From: Acidobacteriota bacterium
GTDB taxonomy: Bacteria; Acidobacteriota; Vicinamibacteria; Vicinamibacterales; UBA2999
Length of the DNA stretch: 64,000 nucleotides
NCBI GenBank assembly: GCA_021731165.1
Contig: JAKFXY010000004.1
Span: 1-64,000, forward strand
Reading direction: 5' to 3'
How positions within the stretch are numbered: the first letter of the stretch is position 1; every line of letters starts with the position of its first letter. Below, piece after piece: positions 30,873 to 39,566 of the stretch. The position numbers and the translations under genes are program-made. The notes beneath the pieces are model-generated. The model saw nothing but the letters and a program-made list of their open reading frames with translations. It ran no database searches and was not told the DNA's origin.

Positions 30873-33197
30873 ATGGACAGAGGCGTCGACTATGATTGGG
30901 CCACGCGTTACAGGCTCCTATCGACGCCCCGCTCGCAGTGTCTGGCGAGTTTCCTCCTTTACGCGGTGCTCACCGCACTCATGGGCCGCGAGGTGCTGGC
31001 GAATCTGTCTACAGCGGTGGCCAATGATGCGGGCGACCCGTTGCTGACCGCGGCGATTCTCCACTGGAACGCCCACCATATTCCATGGACGGAGGCATGG
31101 TGGCAGCTTCCGATTTTCTACCCGACGCGCGACACGCTGGCGTTTTCCGAGCATCTGCTCGGCCTGAGTGCAATGGCGGCGCCGATCGACTGGGTGACCG
31201 GCAATGCGCTGGTCACCTATAACCTGATTACGCTGCTCACGTTTCCGCTCAGCGGCGCGGCGATGTACCTTCTCGTCTACAGGCTGACCCGCAGTGCGCC
31301 GGGTGCGCTCATCGCCGGTTTGGCGTTCGGCTTCGCGCCGTTCCGAATCTCGCAGCTTCCACACATCCAGATGCTCGCGGCGTTCTGGGCTCCTCTGGCG
31401 CTGCTTGGCCTGCACGCGTTCCTCGAGTCGCGAAAGGCTCGTTGGCTCGTGTTGTACGGCGCGGCGTGGACGCTGCAATCGATGGCCAACGGTTATGCGC
31501 TCGTATTCTTTTCCGTCCTCATTGGTTTCTGGGTGCTCTGGTTTGCTGTCGCACAGCGGCGGTGGCGCGATCTCGGACTGATCGCCGTCGCCACTCTCGT
31601 GGCCGCTATCCCGCTTGTGCCGATCCTGTACACCTACGTCGCAGTTCACGATCGCCACGGTTTCGTGCGGGGCCTCGACGAGATCCGGACGTTCAGCGCG
31701 GATGTCGCGGCTGTCCTCTGCGCGCCGCCGGCGCTGACGTTCTGGGGCTGGATTCGTGTGGCGTGCCGGGCGGAAGGAGAGCTGTTTCCTGGAGTCGGGC
31801 TGTTTGCGTTGAGCGCCGCGGCGCTGATTGGTGTTCTCGGCTTCCGGCAGGCGATGGCGGTGCCACGTTCGCCGAGGGCTGTCACATTCATTCGCCGGCT
31901 GCTGCTGGTTGGCGCCGGGGTGAATGCGGCGGTGATTCTGTCGGTCGTCGTCGGCGGGCCGTGGAGCATGGACTGGGGATGGTTCCACGCGTCGGCAGCC
32001 TCGATTCGCAAGCCGACGCTGTCAACCCTCGCAGGCCTCTTCGGCGCCCTGATCCTGGCGCCCGGAGCGTGGGCCGCGGTGAAGCGCGCATCGCCAAACG
32101 GCTTCTACTTGTTTGCGGCACTCGTAGCGTGGCTGCTGGCGCTCGGTCCAACCATCACGCTGATGGGAGAGCCGACGGGCTTCACAGGTCCCTTTGCCTG
32201 GCTCCTGGCGCTCCCAGGGGCTGAGGGACTGCGCGTGCCGGCACGCTTCTGGCTCGTGAGCGCTATCTCACTCTCGGTTGCCGCCGGGCTGTTCGTCGCA
32301 GATGCGCTGGCCCGACGCTCGCGTGCCGTCATGGCGACGGCGCTGATCCTGATCGGCAGTGTCGTGGCAGCCGATGGCTGGGCGACGATCGGCGTACAGC
32401 CTGTGCCGCCTTCGGCGCCTGATCCCACGGTGCTCGAGGGCCAGGTCGTGATGGAGCTTCCTGTCGCCACCTATCGCGACATCGCCGCGCAATGGCGGGC
32501 CATTACTGGAGGGTGGACGGCGGTCAACGGGTACAGTGGATTCGGGCCGAGTTACTACCTCGCGCTGGTCAATGCGGGACGCTTCGAGGAAGACACCTCG
32601 TTCATCCCCTTCCAGCGCGACCACGAGCTGCACGTCATTGTGCCGAGGGACGAGCTGCGTATGATTGCCCTGGTGGAGCGTCAGCCTGGCGTCGTCAAGA
32701 CGGCTGAAAATACCTGGGCCCTGCAGTACCGTCTGCCGAAGCGGTCATCCGCGGCGTTTGTGGAGCCTGGACCGGCGGTGCCGATTGCCGGGACGGAATC
32801 CGGCTGCAACGCGGGGGCGATAGGGCTGGCGTTCGACCGTGACGAGACAACGCGTTGGGTGTGCCCTCCGATTGGCGTCAGCCAGGAGCTCACGATCGAT
32901 CTCGGCGAGGCGACGACCATCGGCGCCTTCGTCCAGGGAATGGGGAACTTTTGGTGGGAGGCCCCACGGGCTTTGACGATCGACACGTCACTCGACACGC
33001 AGACATGGCAGGAAGCCTGGAAGGGCAGTGTACTCGCGCAGGTGATTGAAGGTGGGATGCGTGACCCGAGGTCGCTTCGTATCATCGTGCCGTTCCAATC
33101 CCGTGAAGCGCGATACCTGAGGGTTCGGATTCAGGAAGCGGACCCGGGATTCTATTGGACGATCGCCGAAGCCGAAGTGCGGCGGCCGGCGCCCTGA
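30873..33197 (+). CDS. Polytopic GT-C-like membrane protein with C-terminal discoidin-like (F5/8 type C) domain
   Basis: N-terminus paralogous to the 11507-13888 product (AFSEHLL, YNLITLLTFPLSG, GLAFGFAPFRISQLPHIQ); C-terminus GLAFDRDETTRWVCPPIGVSQELTIDLGEATTIGAFVQGMG...RYLRVRIQEADPGFYWTIAEAEV. Confidence 0.75.
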   Translation: MDRGVDYDWATRYRLLSTPRSQCLASFLLYAVLTALMGREVLANLSTAVANDAGDPLLTAAILHWNAHHIPWTEAWWQLPIFYPTRDTLAFSEHLLGLSAMAAPIDWVTGNALVTYNLITLLTFPLSGAAMYLLVYRLTRSAPGALIAGLAFGFAPFRISQLPHIQMLAAFWAPLALLGLHAFLESRKARWLVLYGAAWTLQSMANGYALVFFSVLIGFWVLWFAVAQRRWRDLGLIAVATLVAAIPLVPILYTYVAVHDRHGFVRGLDEIRTFSADVAAVLCAPPALTFWGWIRVACRAEGELFPGVGLFALSAAALIGVLGFRQAMAVPRSPRAVTFIRRLLLVGAGVNAAVILSVVVGGPWSMDWGWFHASAASIRKPTLSTLAGLFGALILAPGAWAAVKRASPNGFYLFAALVAWLLALGPTITLMGEPTGFTGPFAWLLALPGAEGLRVPARFWLVSAISLSVAAGLFVADALARRSRAVMATALILIGSVVAADGWATIGVQPVPPSAPDPTVLEGQVVMELPVATYRDIAAQWRAITGGWTAVNGYSGFGPSYYLALVNAGRFEEDTSFIPFQRDHELHVIVPRDELRMIALVERQPGVVKTAENTWALQYRLPKRSSAAFVEPGPAVPIAGTESGCNAGAIGLAFDRDETTRWVCPPIGVSQELTIDLGEATTIGAFVQGMGNFWWEAPRALTIDTSLDTQTWQEAWKGSVLAQVIEGGMRDPRSLRIIVPFQSREARYLRVRIQEADPGFYWTIAEAEVRRPAP

Positions 33198-33224
33198 CCG
33201 CGCCCGCGGGGGGGTGAGGATGGG

Positions 33225-34244
33225 CTACGCGAGCCGGCCCGTCTCGGCCTCGAGTAACGACCAGCACCTCGCGCCGAGCGTGTTTTTCCATGCGGCGTAG
33301 ACGCCGGACAGTTGCGCGCGAAACGGCGCGGAGTCCACATCATTGAACGCCAGGCCATGGCCCGCCATGGTGCCCCGCGCGGCCGTATTGGCTTTTTCCT
33401 GGTCCAGGCGCTGAAGGCGGACTGCCTTGGTCGCCTGACGCTCGATGACCGCCCTGATATCGAGCGGAATACGATTCCACGCCGCCTGGTTCGCGAGCAG
33501 GTTGAACCCGGACCACATGTGGTTGGTCATGCTCACGTACTTCATGACTTCGTAGTGCCTGAAAAGGTCCATGTAGGCGAGGGGATTCTCCTGGGCATCG
33601 ACGGTGCCGGCTTTGAGCGCGGCGTAGATGCCACTGCTGTTGACGGTGACGGGTTCGGCTCCAAAGGCACGGATGATGTCGTCGAACATCTTGCCGTCGG
33701 GCACACGCACCTTGAGGCCAGCGAGATCAGCGGGAACCCGGATCGGCCGCGTCCGGCCGGCGATCTGCCGCATTCCGTTGTCGAATGTGCCAACCGCGAA
33801 GCCGACAATGCCCTTGGCCGCCATTTCCCCGCGAAGATACGTTCCGAGCGGGCCGTCGATTGCCGTGTGGGCGTGGGCCGCGGAACGGAACGCGAACGGG
33901 ACCTGCTGCACGTTTGCGGCCGGTACGACGTTGCCAAGGATGCCGCCCATCAGCGTGAAGAACTCAATCTCGCCTGAGACGAGCATCTGCAGCACGGCCG
34001 GGTCGCTGCCGGGGTTCTTGTTGTTCTCGGGGAAGACCTGTGTCTCGACGCGTCCTCCGGTCTCTTCGCGGATGGCCGCCCACATCTCTATCATCCGCTG
34101 GTGCAGCGGGCTCGCAGCGGTCTGGTTGTGGTACTGGGAGAACCGAAAATCGGGTGTGCGCTGACCGCGTGCGAGGATCGTCATCGATCCGATCGTGGCT
34201 GCGGTGAGAAACGACCGGCGACTCAACTCCCGTGCATGCGTCAT
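33225..34244 (-). CDS. TRAP transporter substrate-binding protein (DctP/SiaP family) with Tat-type signal
   Basis: ELSRRSFLTAATIGSMTILARG signal; FRFSQYHNQTAASPLHQRM, GGRVETQVFPENN, LKVRVPDGKMFDDIIRAFGAEPVTVNSSGIYAALKAGTVDAQENPL. Confidence 0.9.
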   Translation of the reverse strand: MTHARELSRRSFLTAATIGSMTILARGQRTPDFRFSQYHNQTAASPLHQRMIEMWAAIREETGGRVETQVFPENNKNPGSDPAVLQMLVSGEIEFFTLMGGILGNVVPAANVQQVPFAFRSAAHAHTAIDGPLGTYLRGEMAAKGIVGFAVGTFDNGMRQIAGRTRPIRVPADLAGLKVRVPDGKMFDDIIRAFGAEPVTVNSSGIYAALKAGTVDAQENPLAYMDLFRHYEVMKYVSMTNHMWSGFNLLANQAAWNRIPLDIRAVIERQATKAVRLQRLDQEKANTAARGTMAGHGLAFNDVDSAPFRAQLSGVYAAWKNTLGARCWSLLEAETGRLA

Positions 34245-34272
34245 GATGTGCTCCTCGCGGACTCGGGATACT

Positions 34273-35175
34273 TTACATCGGCCGCTGCCTGAGCCTCTCC
34301 TCGAGCAGCTGGGTGCTGTCAAAAGCCGCGAGCTGCAATGCCTGTACGGTGGTTCCCGCCAACGCGGCGGCGGGAACCAGTCCGACGACTTCACTCTCCA
34401 GTACGGCGACTCCACGCGTGGCTGCTTCCCGCGCGACCGCCTCGAACACCTGGCGCATGGACGTCTCCCTGTAATTGGTGAGGTTCATCGAGACCTGCAC
34501 GATGCCGCGGCTCTTGAGCGCAACGCCGATCGCTTTCACGAAGGGAAGGCCTCCGCCGCTGTGGCGCACGACGGCGGCGATTGCCTTGGCGATGTCGAGG
34601 CGATCGGTGGCCAGGTTGATGTTATAGGCGATGAGCAGCCCGCGGGCGCCGATTGCCACGGCGCCGGCGCTCGGGTGCGGAGACGGGGGACCGTAGTCGG
34701 GCTGCCAGTCGGGGGACGCCATCTTCGTGGCCAACCCTTCGAATTGGCCACGGCGGATGTCCTCGAGGCGGCGACGCGAAGATCCGGACGCGGCTTCTTC
34801 GTACAGGAATACCGGCAGCTGGAATCGGCGCGCCACTTCGGAGGCTGCTTCTTTGGCCAGCGCCACGCAGTCGGCCATCGTCGCACCCTCGAGGGGCACG
34901 AATGGAACCACGTCGACCGCGCCGATGCGAGGATGCTCCCCGGTGTGCGTTCGCAGGTCGATCGCCGCGATCGCCACCTCGAAGAGTGCAAGCACCGCCT
35001 CCTTCAGCGCGGCGGCTTCGCCCACCATGGTCAGCACCGAGCGGTTGTGCGACGGATCGGACGACACGTCGAGCAATCGAACCCCCACGACGCCTCGGAC
35101 CGCTAGCGCGATGCGTTCGACGACCTCGGGACGTCGTCCCTCGCTGACGTTAGGCACGGATTCAATTAGGGCCAT
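34273..35175 (-). CDS. ftcD: Glutamate formimidoyltransferase
   Basis: MALIESVPNVSEGRRPEVVERIA...DPSHNRSVLTMVGE...THTGEHPRIGAVDVVPFVPL. Confidence 0.92.
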   Translation of the reverse strand: MALIESVPNVSEGRRPEVVERIALAVRGVVGVRLLDVSSDPSHNRSVLTMVGEAAALKEAVLALFEVAIAAIDLRTHTGEHPRIGAVDVVPFVPLEGATMADCVALAKEAASEVARRFQLPVFLYEEAASGSSRRRLEDIRRGQFEGLATKMASPDWQPDYGPPSPHPSAGAVAIGARGLLIAYNINLATDRLDIAKAIAAVVRHSGGGLPFVKAIGVALKSRGIVQVSMNLTNYRETSMRQVFEAVAREAATRGVAVLESEVVGLVPAAALAGTTVQALQLAAFDSTQLLEERLRQRPM

Positions 35176-35293
35176 CGGCTGTTTGTACCACGACCACCCC
35201 TCCAGACCGGCGGGTGCCGCCGGGCGCAATTCGTTGACCCCAAGAGGAGGTTGCTCGATAATCGCTGCACCGATACCGCCGACCAAGTCACCA

Positions 35294-36112
35294 ATGTCCG
35301 AACCGCTGCGCACCGATTCCGTCCAGGCGCCGGGTCCTTCCGGCGCCGCCGATCGTGCCGCTCGCGTTGAGCAGTTTCTGCTCTCCGGCCTCGACTGCTA
35401 TTTCGCCGGCCAGTACGAACAAGCCATCAATGTCTGGACGCGCGTGGTGTTTCTCGATCGAGGGCATGGCCGCGCTCGTGCGTATATCGCGCGCGCCCGC
35501 GCGGCGATGGCTGAGCGGCAGCGGGAATCCGAGGAGGTACTTCACAGAGGCGTCGCGGCGTACGACGAGGGCGACATCGCCGCCGCCCGCGACTTGCTGA
35601 CCAAGGCGGTCGAGGATGGGGGGACGGCGGACGAGGCCATGGTGTTCCTCGAGCGGCTGAATCGCGTGACGGCTGTTCGCTCTGTTCGGGAGACCGCCCC
35701 GCTGCCGTCGAACCGTCCGCCGGGCGCGCCTGAGAAGCTGGCTCGGCGCCAGCGCCCGTCGATCTTGCTGTGGTTCATCGCGGCTATTGTCGTCGGCGGA
35801 GTCGCGTTGGGGGCGGCACCGGTGCTCTCGTGGCTGATGGATTTCCCAGCCGCTGCGGGTGCGCCCGGGCTGCAGGAGGCCAAGCCGGAGCCGTTGCCGA
35901 TTGTCCGGACGTCCGATGCCTTGCTGGCCCGCGCCCGCGCCCTTCACGCTGGTGGGCATCTCCGAGATGCACTGGGCTTGCTCGATCGCATCGACATCGG
36001 CGATCCGATTCGAGGGGAAGCCGACCGAGTACGCGCCGACATTCAACGCGATCTACTTGCCACGGCGACGCCGCAGCCGCTCGTGCCACCTAGGGGGGAG
36101 CCCGGTCGATGA
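35294..36112 (+). CDS. TPR-like protein with one TM helix, hypothetical
   Basis: LDCYFAGQYEQAINVWTRVVFLDRGHGRARAYIARARAAMAERQRESEE; TM ILLWFIAAIVVGGVALGAAPV. Confidence 0.7.
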   Translation: MSEPLRTDSVQAPGPSGAADRAARVEQFLLSGLDCYFAGQYEQAINVWTRVVFLDRGHGRARAYIARARAAMAERQRESEEVLHRGVAAYDEGDIAAARDLLTKAVEDGGTADEAMVFLERLNRVTAVRSVRETAPLPSNRPPGAPEKLARRQRPSILLWFIAAIVVGGVALGAAPVLSWLMDFPAAAGAPGLQEAKPEPLPIVRTSDALLARARALHAGGHLRDALGLLDRIDIGDPIRGEADRVRADIQRDLLATATPQPLVPPRGEPGR

Positions 36113-37185
36113 AGTGTCCCAAGTGTGACTACCTGGGATTTGAAACTGGTGACCGGTGCAAGAATTGCGGCTATAACTTCTCGCTCATCCCCCCCCACGC
36201 GCCACCATCGTCGGACCCGACGACACTGCCGGAACCTGATGTGTTCCTGCAGGATCTCGACAGACCTGAAGGGATCGGGTCAGGCACCGAGGTCTGGCTT
36301 GATCGCGTGGACGAGACGCTCCCGCCCATAGACATCGGCGCTATTCAACCGCATTCGGATGTGGCCGTCCTTCCGGACCTGTCGATGTTGTCTCCAACAT
36401 CCGGGGCGCCTGCGATGGTGAGGCCGGGGACGTCGCGCCGCGAGATTGGAAGTGCCGGGCCCACCCGCGCCGAGCGCCTGACGGCGCACCAGACGCCCGT
36501 AGTCGCGTTGCCCCTCTTCGGGCAAGGTTCTGAGGGGGATCAGGAGCCTCTGATCAAGGTGCCGCGCGCTCCACGCCCGCCGCTGTCGGTTCGCCGTACG
36601 CCCGATACGCCGCGGCTCCGCGCCGTGGCGAAGCCACAGTTGCCGAGGTCGCAACCCCGGCACGAATCGGAACCCGAACCATCCTTTCCTGAGCTGGCGA
36701 TCACCCCGGCGGATGGCGAACCACCGGCGATGGAGAGTCCAGCTTCTCGCGGGTTGGCGCTGGGTGCAGGGACAGTGGAACCGGGCTCCGCGGCTCGCCG
36801 ACTCGCTGCGGCCGCGATCGACGTCGCCATTCTGCTGATGATCGATGCGGCGGTCGTTTACTTCACTCTGCGCATGGCGGCACTCACGACCGGAGACTGG
36901 GCTCTGTTGCCCAGACTCCCGCTGGCGACGTTTCTCGTGCTGATCGCGCTCGCGTACCTCTGCGCTTTTACCGCCATCGGAGGCCAGACCATCGGCAAGA
37001 TGGCCGTTCGCATTCGAGTCGTCACAGACGGCGAACCGGTTCCGGCCGCTGGACAGGCGGTACGGCGGACGCTCGCGGCGGTCCTCACGGCGGCGACGTG
37101 CGGCCTCGGCTATCTGCCGGGGCTCTTCGGCGATCGCCGTGCGCTTCACGACCGCCTGGCACGCACCCGCGTCGTGTCGGCCTGA
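36109..37185 (+). CDS. RDD family membrane protein with N-terminal zinc ribbon
   Basis: MKCPKCDYLGFETGDRCKNCGYNF; RDD region AARRLAAAAIDVAILLMIDAAVVYF...GGQTIGKMAVRIRVV; ATGA overlap with the upstream gene. Confidence 0.85.
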   Translation: MKCPKCDYLGFETGDRCKNCGYNFSLIPPHAPPSSDPTTLPEPDVFLQDLDRPEGIGSGTEVWLDRVDETLPPIDIGAIQPHSDVAVLPDLSMLSPTSGAPAMVRPGTSRREIGSAGPTRAERLTAHQTPVVALPLFGQGSEGDQEPLIKVPRAPRPPLSVRRTPDTPRLRAVAKPQLPRSQPRHESEPEPSFPELAITPADGEPPAMESPASRGLALGAGTVEPGSAARRLAAAAIDVAILLMIDAAVVYFTLRMAALTTGDWALLPRLPLATFLVLIALAYLCAFTAIGGQTIGKMAVRIRVVTDGEPVPAAGQAVRRTLAAVLTAATCGLGYLPGLFGDRRALHDRLARTRVVSA

Positions 37186-37207
37186 CTCGGCATCCCGGCA
37201 CACCGTC

Positions 37208-37672
37208 ATGAATCGAATCGGGCTGTTCATCGCCACGTGCGGGTACATTGGTTACGTACCGGTTGCGCCGGGGACCTTCGGCTCGGCAGCAGGTCTTGCC
37301 GTCTTCTATGCCGTCAGGGCCACCGGATCGGTGGAAGCGGAACTCGCCTTGATTGGCCTGCTCTTCGCGCTCGGCATCTGGAGCAGCAACGTGGCCGAAC
37401 GTCACTTCGGCGGTGTCGACCCCGGTCCGATCGTGCTGGATGAAGTCGTCGGCATGCTCATCACGCTCGCCCTGCTCCCGGTCAATGCCTACGGCGCCCT
37501 GACGGGTTTCGTGCTGTTCCGCATCCTCGACGTGTTCAAACCTTGGCCGGCAGGCCGGTTCGAGCGTCTGCCTGGCGGCCTGGGCGTCATGGCGGATGAC
37601 GGGATGGCCGCCCTCTACGGCAATCTTGTCATGCGCGCGCTCGTCGCCTTCTTTCCAGGCTGGCTCGCATGA
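37208..37672 (+). CDS. pgpA: Phosphatidylglycerophosphatase A
   Basis: GYIGYVPVAPGTFGSAAGL, GPIVLDEVVGMLITL, FRILDVFKPWPAGRFERLPGGLGVMADDGMAALYGN. Confidence 0.93.
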   Translation: MNRIGLFIATCGYIGYVPVAPGTFGSAAGLAVFYAVRATGSVEAELALIGLLFALGIWSSNVAERHFGGVDPGPIVLDEVVGMLITLALLPVNAYGALTGFVLFRILDVFKPWPAGRFERLPGGLGVMADDGMAALYGNLVMRALVAFFPGWLA

Positions 37673-38931
37673 GGCCGCTCTCGCGAGCGGCCATTCTTGC
37701 CGTCGGCAGCGAGCTGCTCACCCCGTTTCGCACGGACACCAACTCGCTGCACATCACGGCGCAGCTCAACCGGCTGGGCGTGGACGTGATGTTCAAGAGT
37801 GTCGTGGGCGACGATCGAGATGAGCTCCTGCATGCCGTCCGGGCGGCGCTCGATCGTGTGGATCTCCTGGTCTGCTGTGGCGGTCTTGGGCCTACCGACG
37901 ATGACGTCACGCGTGATGTCGTAGCGAAAGCGCTCGGGCGAGACGTGCGCGAGGACCTTGGCATGACCGAGCGCATTCGAGCGCGGTACGTGGCGCGGGG
38001 CTTCGCGATGCCGATGCCGGAGATCAATCGGCGGCAAGCGATGGTGCCGACTGGTGCGCGCGTGATCGAGAATAGGTATGGGAGCGCTCCTGGCTTATGG
38101 CTGGAGGAGGGAGACCGCGTCGTGCTCCTGCTGCCAGGTCCTCCAGGGGAGCTCGGGCCGATGCTGGCAGCCGTGGTGGACAGCCTGCTCATGGAGCGTG
38201 TGTCCGGAACGGCGATCGTACGTCGCAGCATCAAGATGACGGGACGGATCGAATCACGGACCGAGGAGCAACTTCGGCCGTTGTACACGGAGTGGAGCTC
38301 GGCCGCCGTGCCTGTCTCTGCGACGATCCTGGCGGCGCTCGGACAGATCGAGCTGCACCTGTCCGCCCGCGGCCCTGCGGCCGCGGCATCCGAGGCGGCG
38401 CTGTCGGCCGCCGTTCGGCAAGTGGTCGCCGTGCTCGGCGGTGACGTGTTCAGCACGGAGGGGCACGAACTCGAAAGAGTGCTGGGTGATCTGCTCGTGG
38501 CGCGAGCACTGCGCATCGCGGTGGCCGAGTCCTGCACAGGGGGACTCATTGCGTCACGACTCACCGACGTCCCCGGCAGTTCCCGGTATCTCGAGCGCGG
38601 TGTGGTGGCATACAGCAACGAAGCGAAGACCGAGTTGCTCGGCGTGAACGCCGACATCATCGCGGAGCACGGTGCGGTGAGCGAGCCGGTGGCGCTCGCC
38701 ATGGCCAATGGCATCCGGTCCCGCGCCCGCGTTGATGTCGGTGTTGGTGTGACGGGCATCGCGGGGCCAGACGGCGGGACACCAGAGAAGCCGGTGGGCA
38801 CCGTTGTCGTGGCGGCCGCGACGGCAGACTGGAGCCGCTCGCGCGTGTTCCACTTTGCCGGGGATCGGGCGCAGGTGAAGTTCCAGGCGTCCCAAGCCGC
38901 GCTCGACATGGTCCGTCGTATGCTGTCGTAG
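37669..38931 (+). CDS. cinA: CinA family competence/damage-inducible protein (NMN amidohydrolase-like C-terminus)
   Basis: AILAVGSELLTPFRTDTNSLHITAQLNRLGVDVMFKSVVGDD..., C-terminal AESCTGGLIASRLTDVPGSSRYLERGVVAYSNEAKTELLGV. Confidence 0.95.
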   Translation: MRPLSRAAILAVGSELLTPFRTDTNSLHITAQLNRLGVDVMFKSVVGDDRDELLHAVRAALDRVDLLVCCGGLGPTDDDVTRDVVAKALGRDVREDLGMTERIRARYVARGFAMPMPEINRRQAMVPTGARVIENRYGSAPGLWLEEGDRVVLLLPGPPGELGPMLAAVVDSLLMERVSGTAIVRRSIKMTGRIESRTEEQLRPLYTEWSSAAVPVSATILAALGQIELHLSARGPAAAASEAALSAAVRQVVAVLGGDVFSTEGHELERVLGDLLVARALRIAVAESCTGGLIASRLTDVPGSSRYLERGVVAYSNEAKTELLGVNADIIAEHGAVSEPVALAMANGIRSRARVDVGVGVTGIAGPDGGTPEKPVGTVVVAAATADWSRSRVFHFAGDRAQVKFQASQAALDMVRRMLS

Positions 38932-38937
38932 AGGCGA

Positions 38938-39531
38938 ATTCTGGAAGAGACCCTCGCTGTCACGCTCGCCTATGTCGTCGGTTCCGTACCGTTTGCCTTC
39001 TTGCTGGCTCGGCGTCGCGGTGTCGATCTGCGCAGTGCGGGCAGTGGCAATATCGGGGCGACGAATGTGCTTCGGACAGCCGGTGTCAGAAGTGCCGTGG
39101 TCGCGATGTGCCTGGACGCTCTGAAAGGACTGTTGGCTGTACTCGTGGCCCAGCGATTGACGTCGGGGCCGGCGACACCCGTGGCCGCGGGATTGGCGTC
39201 GGTCATCGGCCATATCTATCCCGTATGGCTGGGGTTCCGTGGTGGGAAGGGAGTCGCCACGGCGGCAGGCGTCTTTGCCGTCTTGGCCCCGACTGCGCTG
39301 GCGGTCGCCAGTGCCGTGTTTGTCGCGGGCGTATGGACCACCCGTTACATCTCAGCGGGGTCCGTGGCTGGCGCCACCGCGCTTGCGGTGACTGCCGCGG
39401 CCAGCGGCGCGGAGCCGGCCGTGGTGGTCGGTTCCATTGTCGCGGCGCTCATCATCGTCCATCGCCACCGCGCGAACCTTGCACGGCTTCTCTCCGGCAC
39501 GGAGCGCCGGGTAGGGCAGCGGCTGTTCTAG
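38938..39531 (+). CDS. plsY: Glycerol-3-phosphate acyltransferase PlsY, with non-canonical start (ATT 38938 or CTG 38941)
   Basis: ILEETLAVTLAYVVGSVPFAFLLARRRGVDLRSAGSGNIGATNVLRTAG...GHIYPVWLGFRGGKGVATAAGV. The ORF track start at 39001 would delete TM1. Confidence 0.9.
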   Translation: MLEETLAVTLAYVVGSVPFAFLLARRRGVDLRSAGSGNIGATNVLRTAGVRSAVVAMCLDALKGLLAVLVAQRLTSGPATPVAAGLASVIGHIYPVWLGFRGGKGVATAAGVFAVLAPTALAVASAVFVAGVWTTRYISAGSVAGATALAVTAAASGAEPAVVVGSIVAALIIVHRHRANLARLLSGTERRVGQRLF

Positions 39532-39566
39532 GCGTGCCATGAAGGGGCGCCCTGCTGGAGGTCGTT

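Noticed and set aside
37669-39531. CinA-PlsY fusion by TAG readthrough as the default gene model
   Set aside because: Possible from the shared frame, but both proteins are complete separately and an alternative start for PlsY is simpler; kept only as an alternative in the plsY finding.
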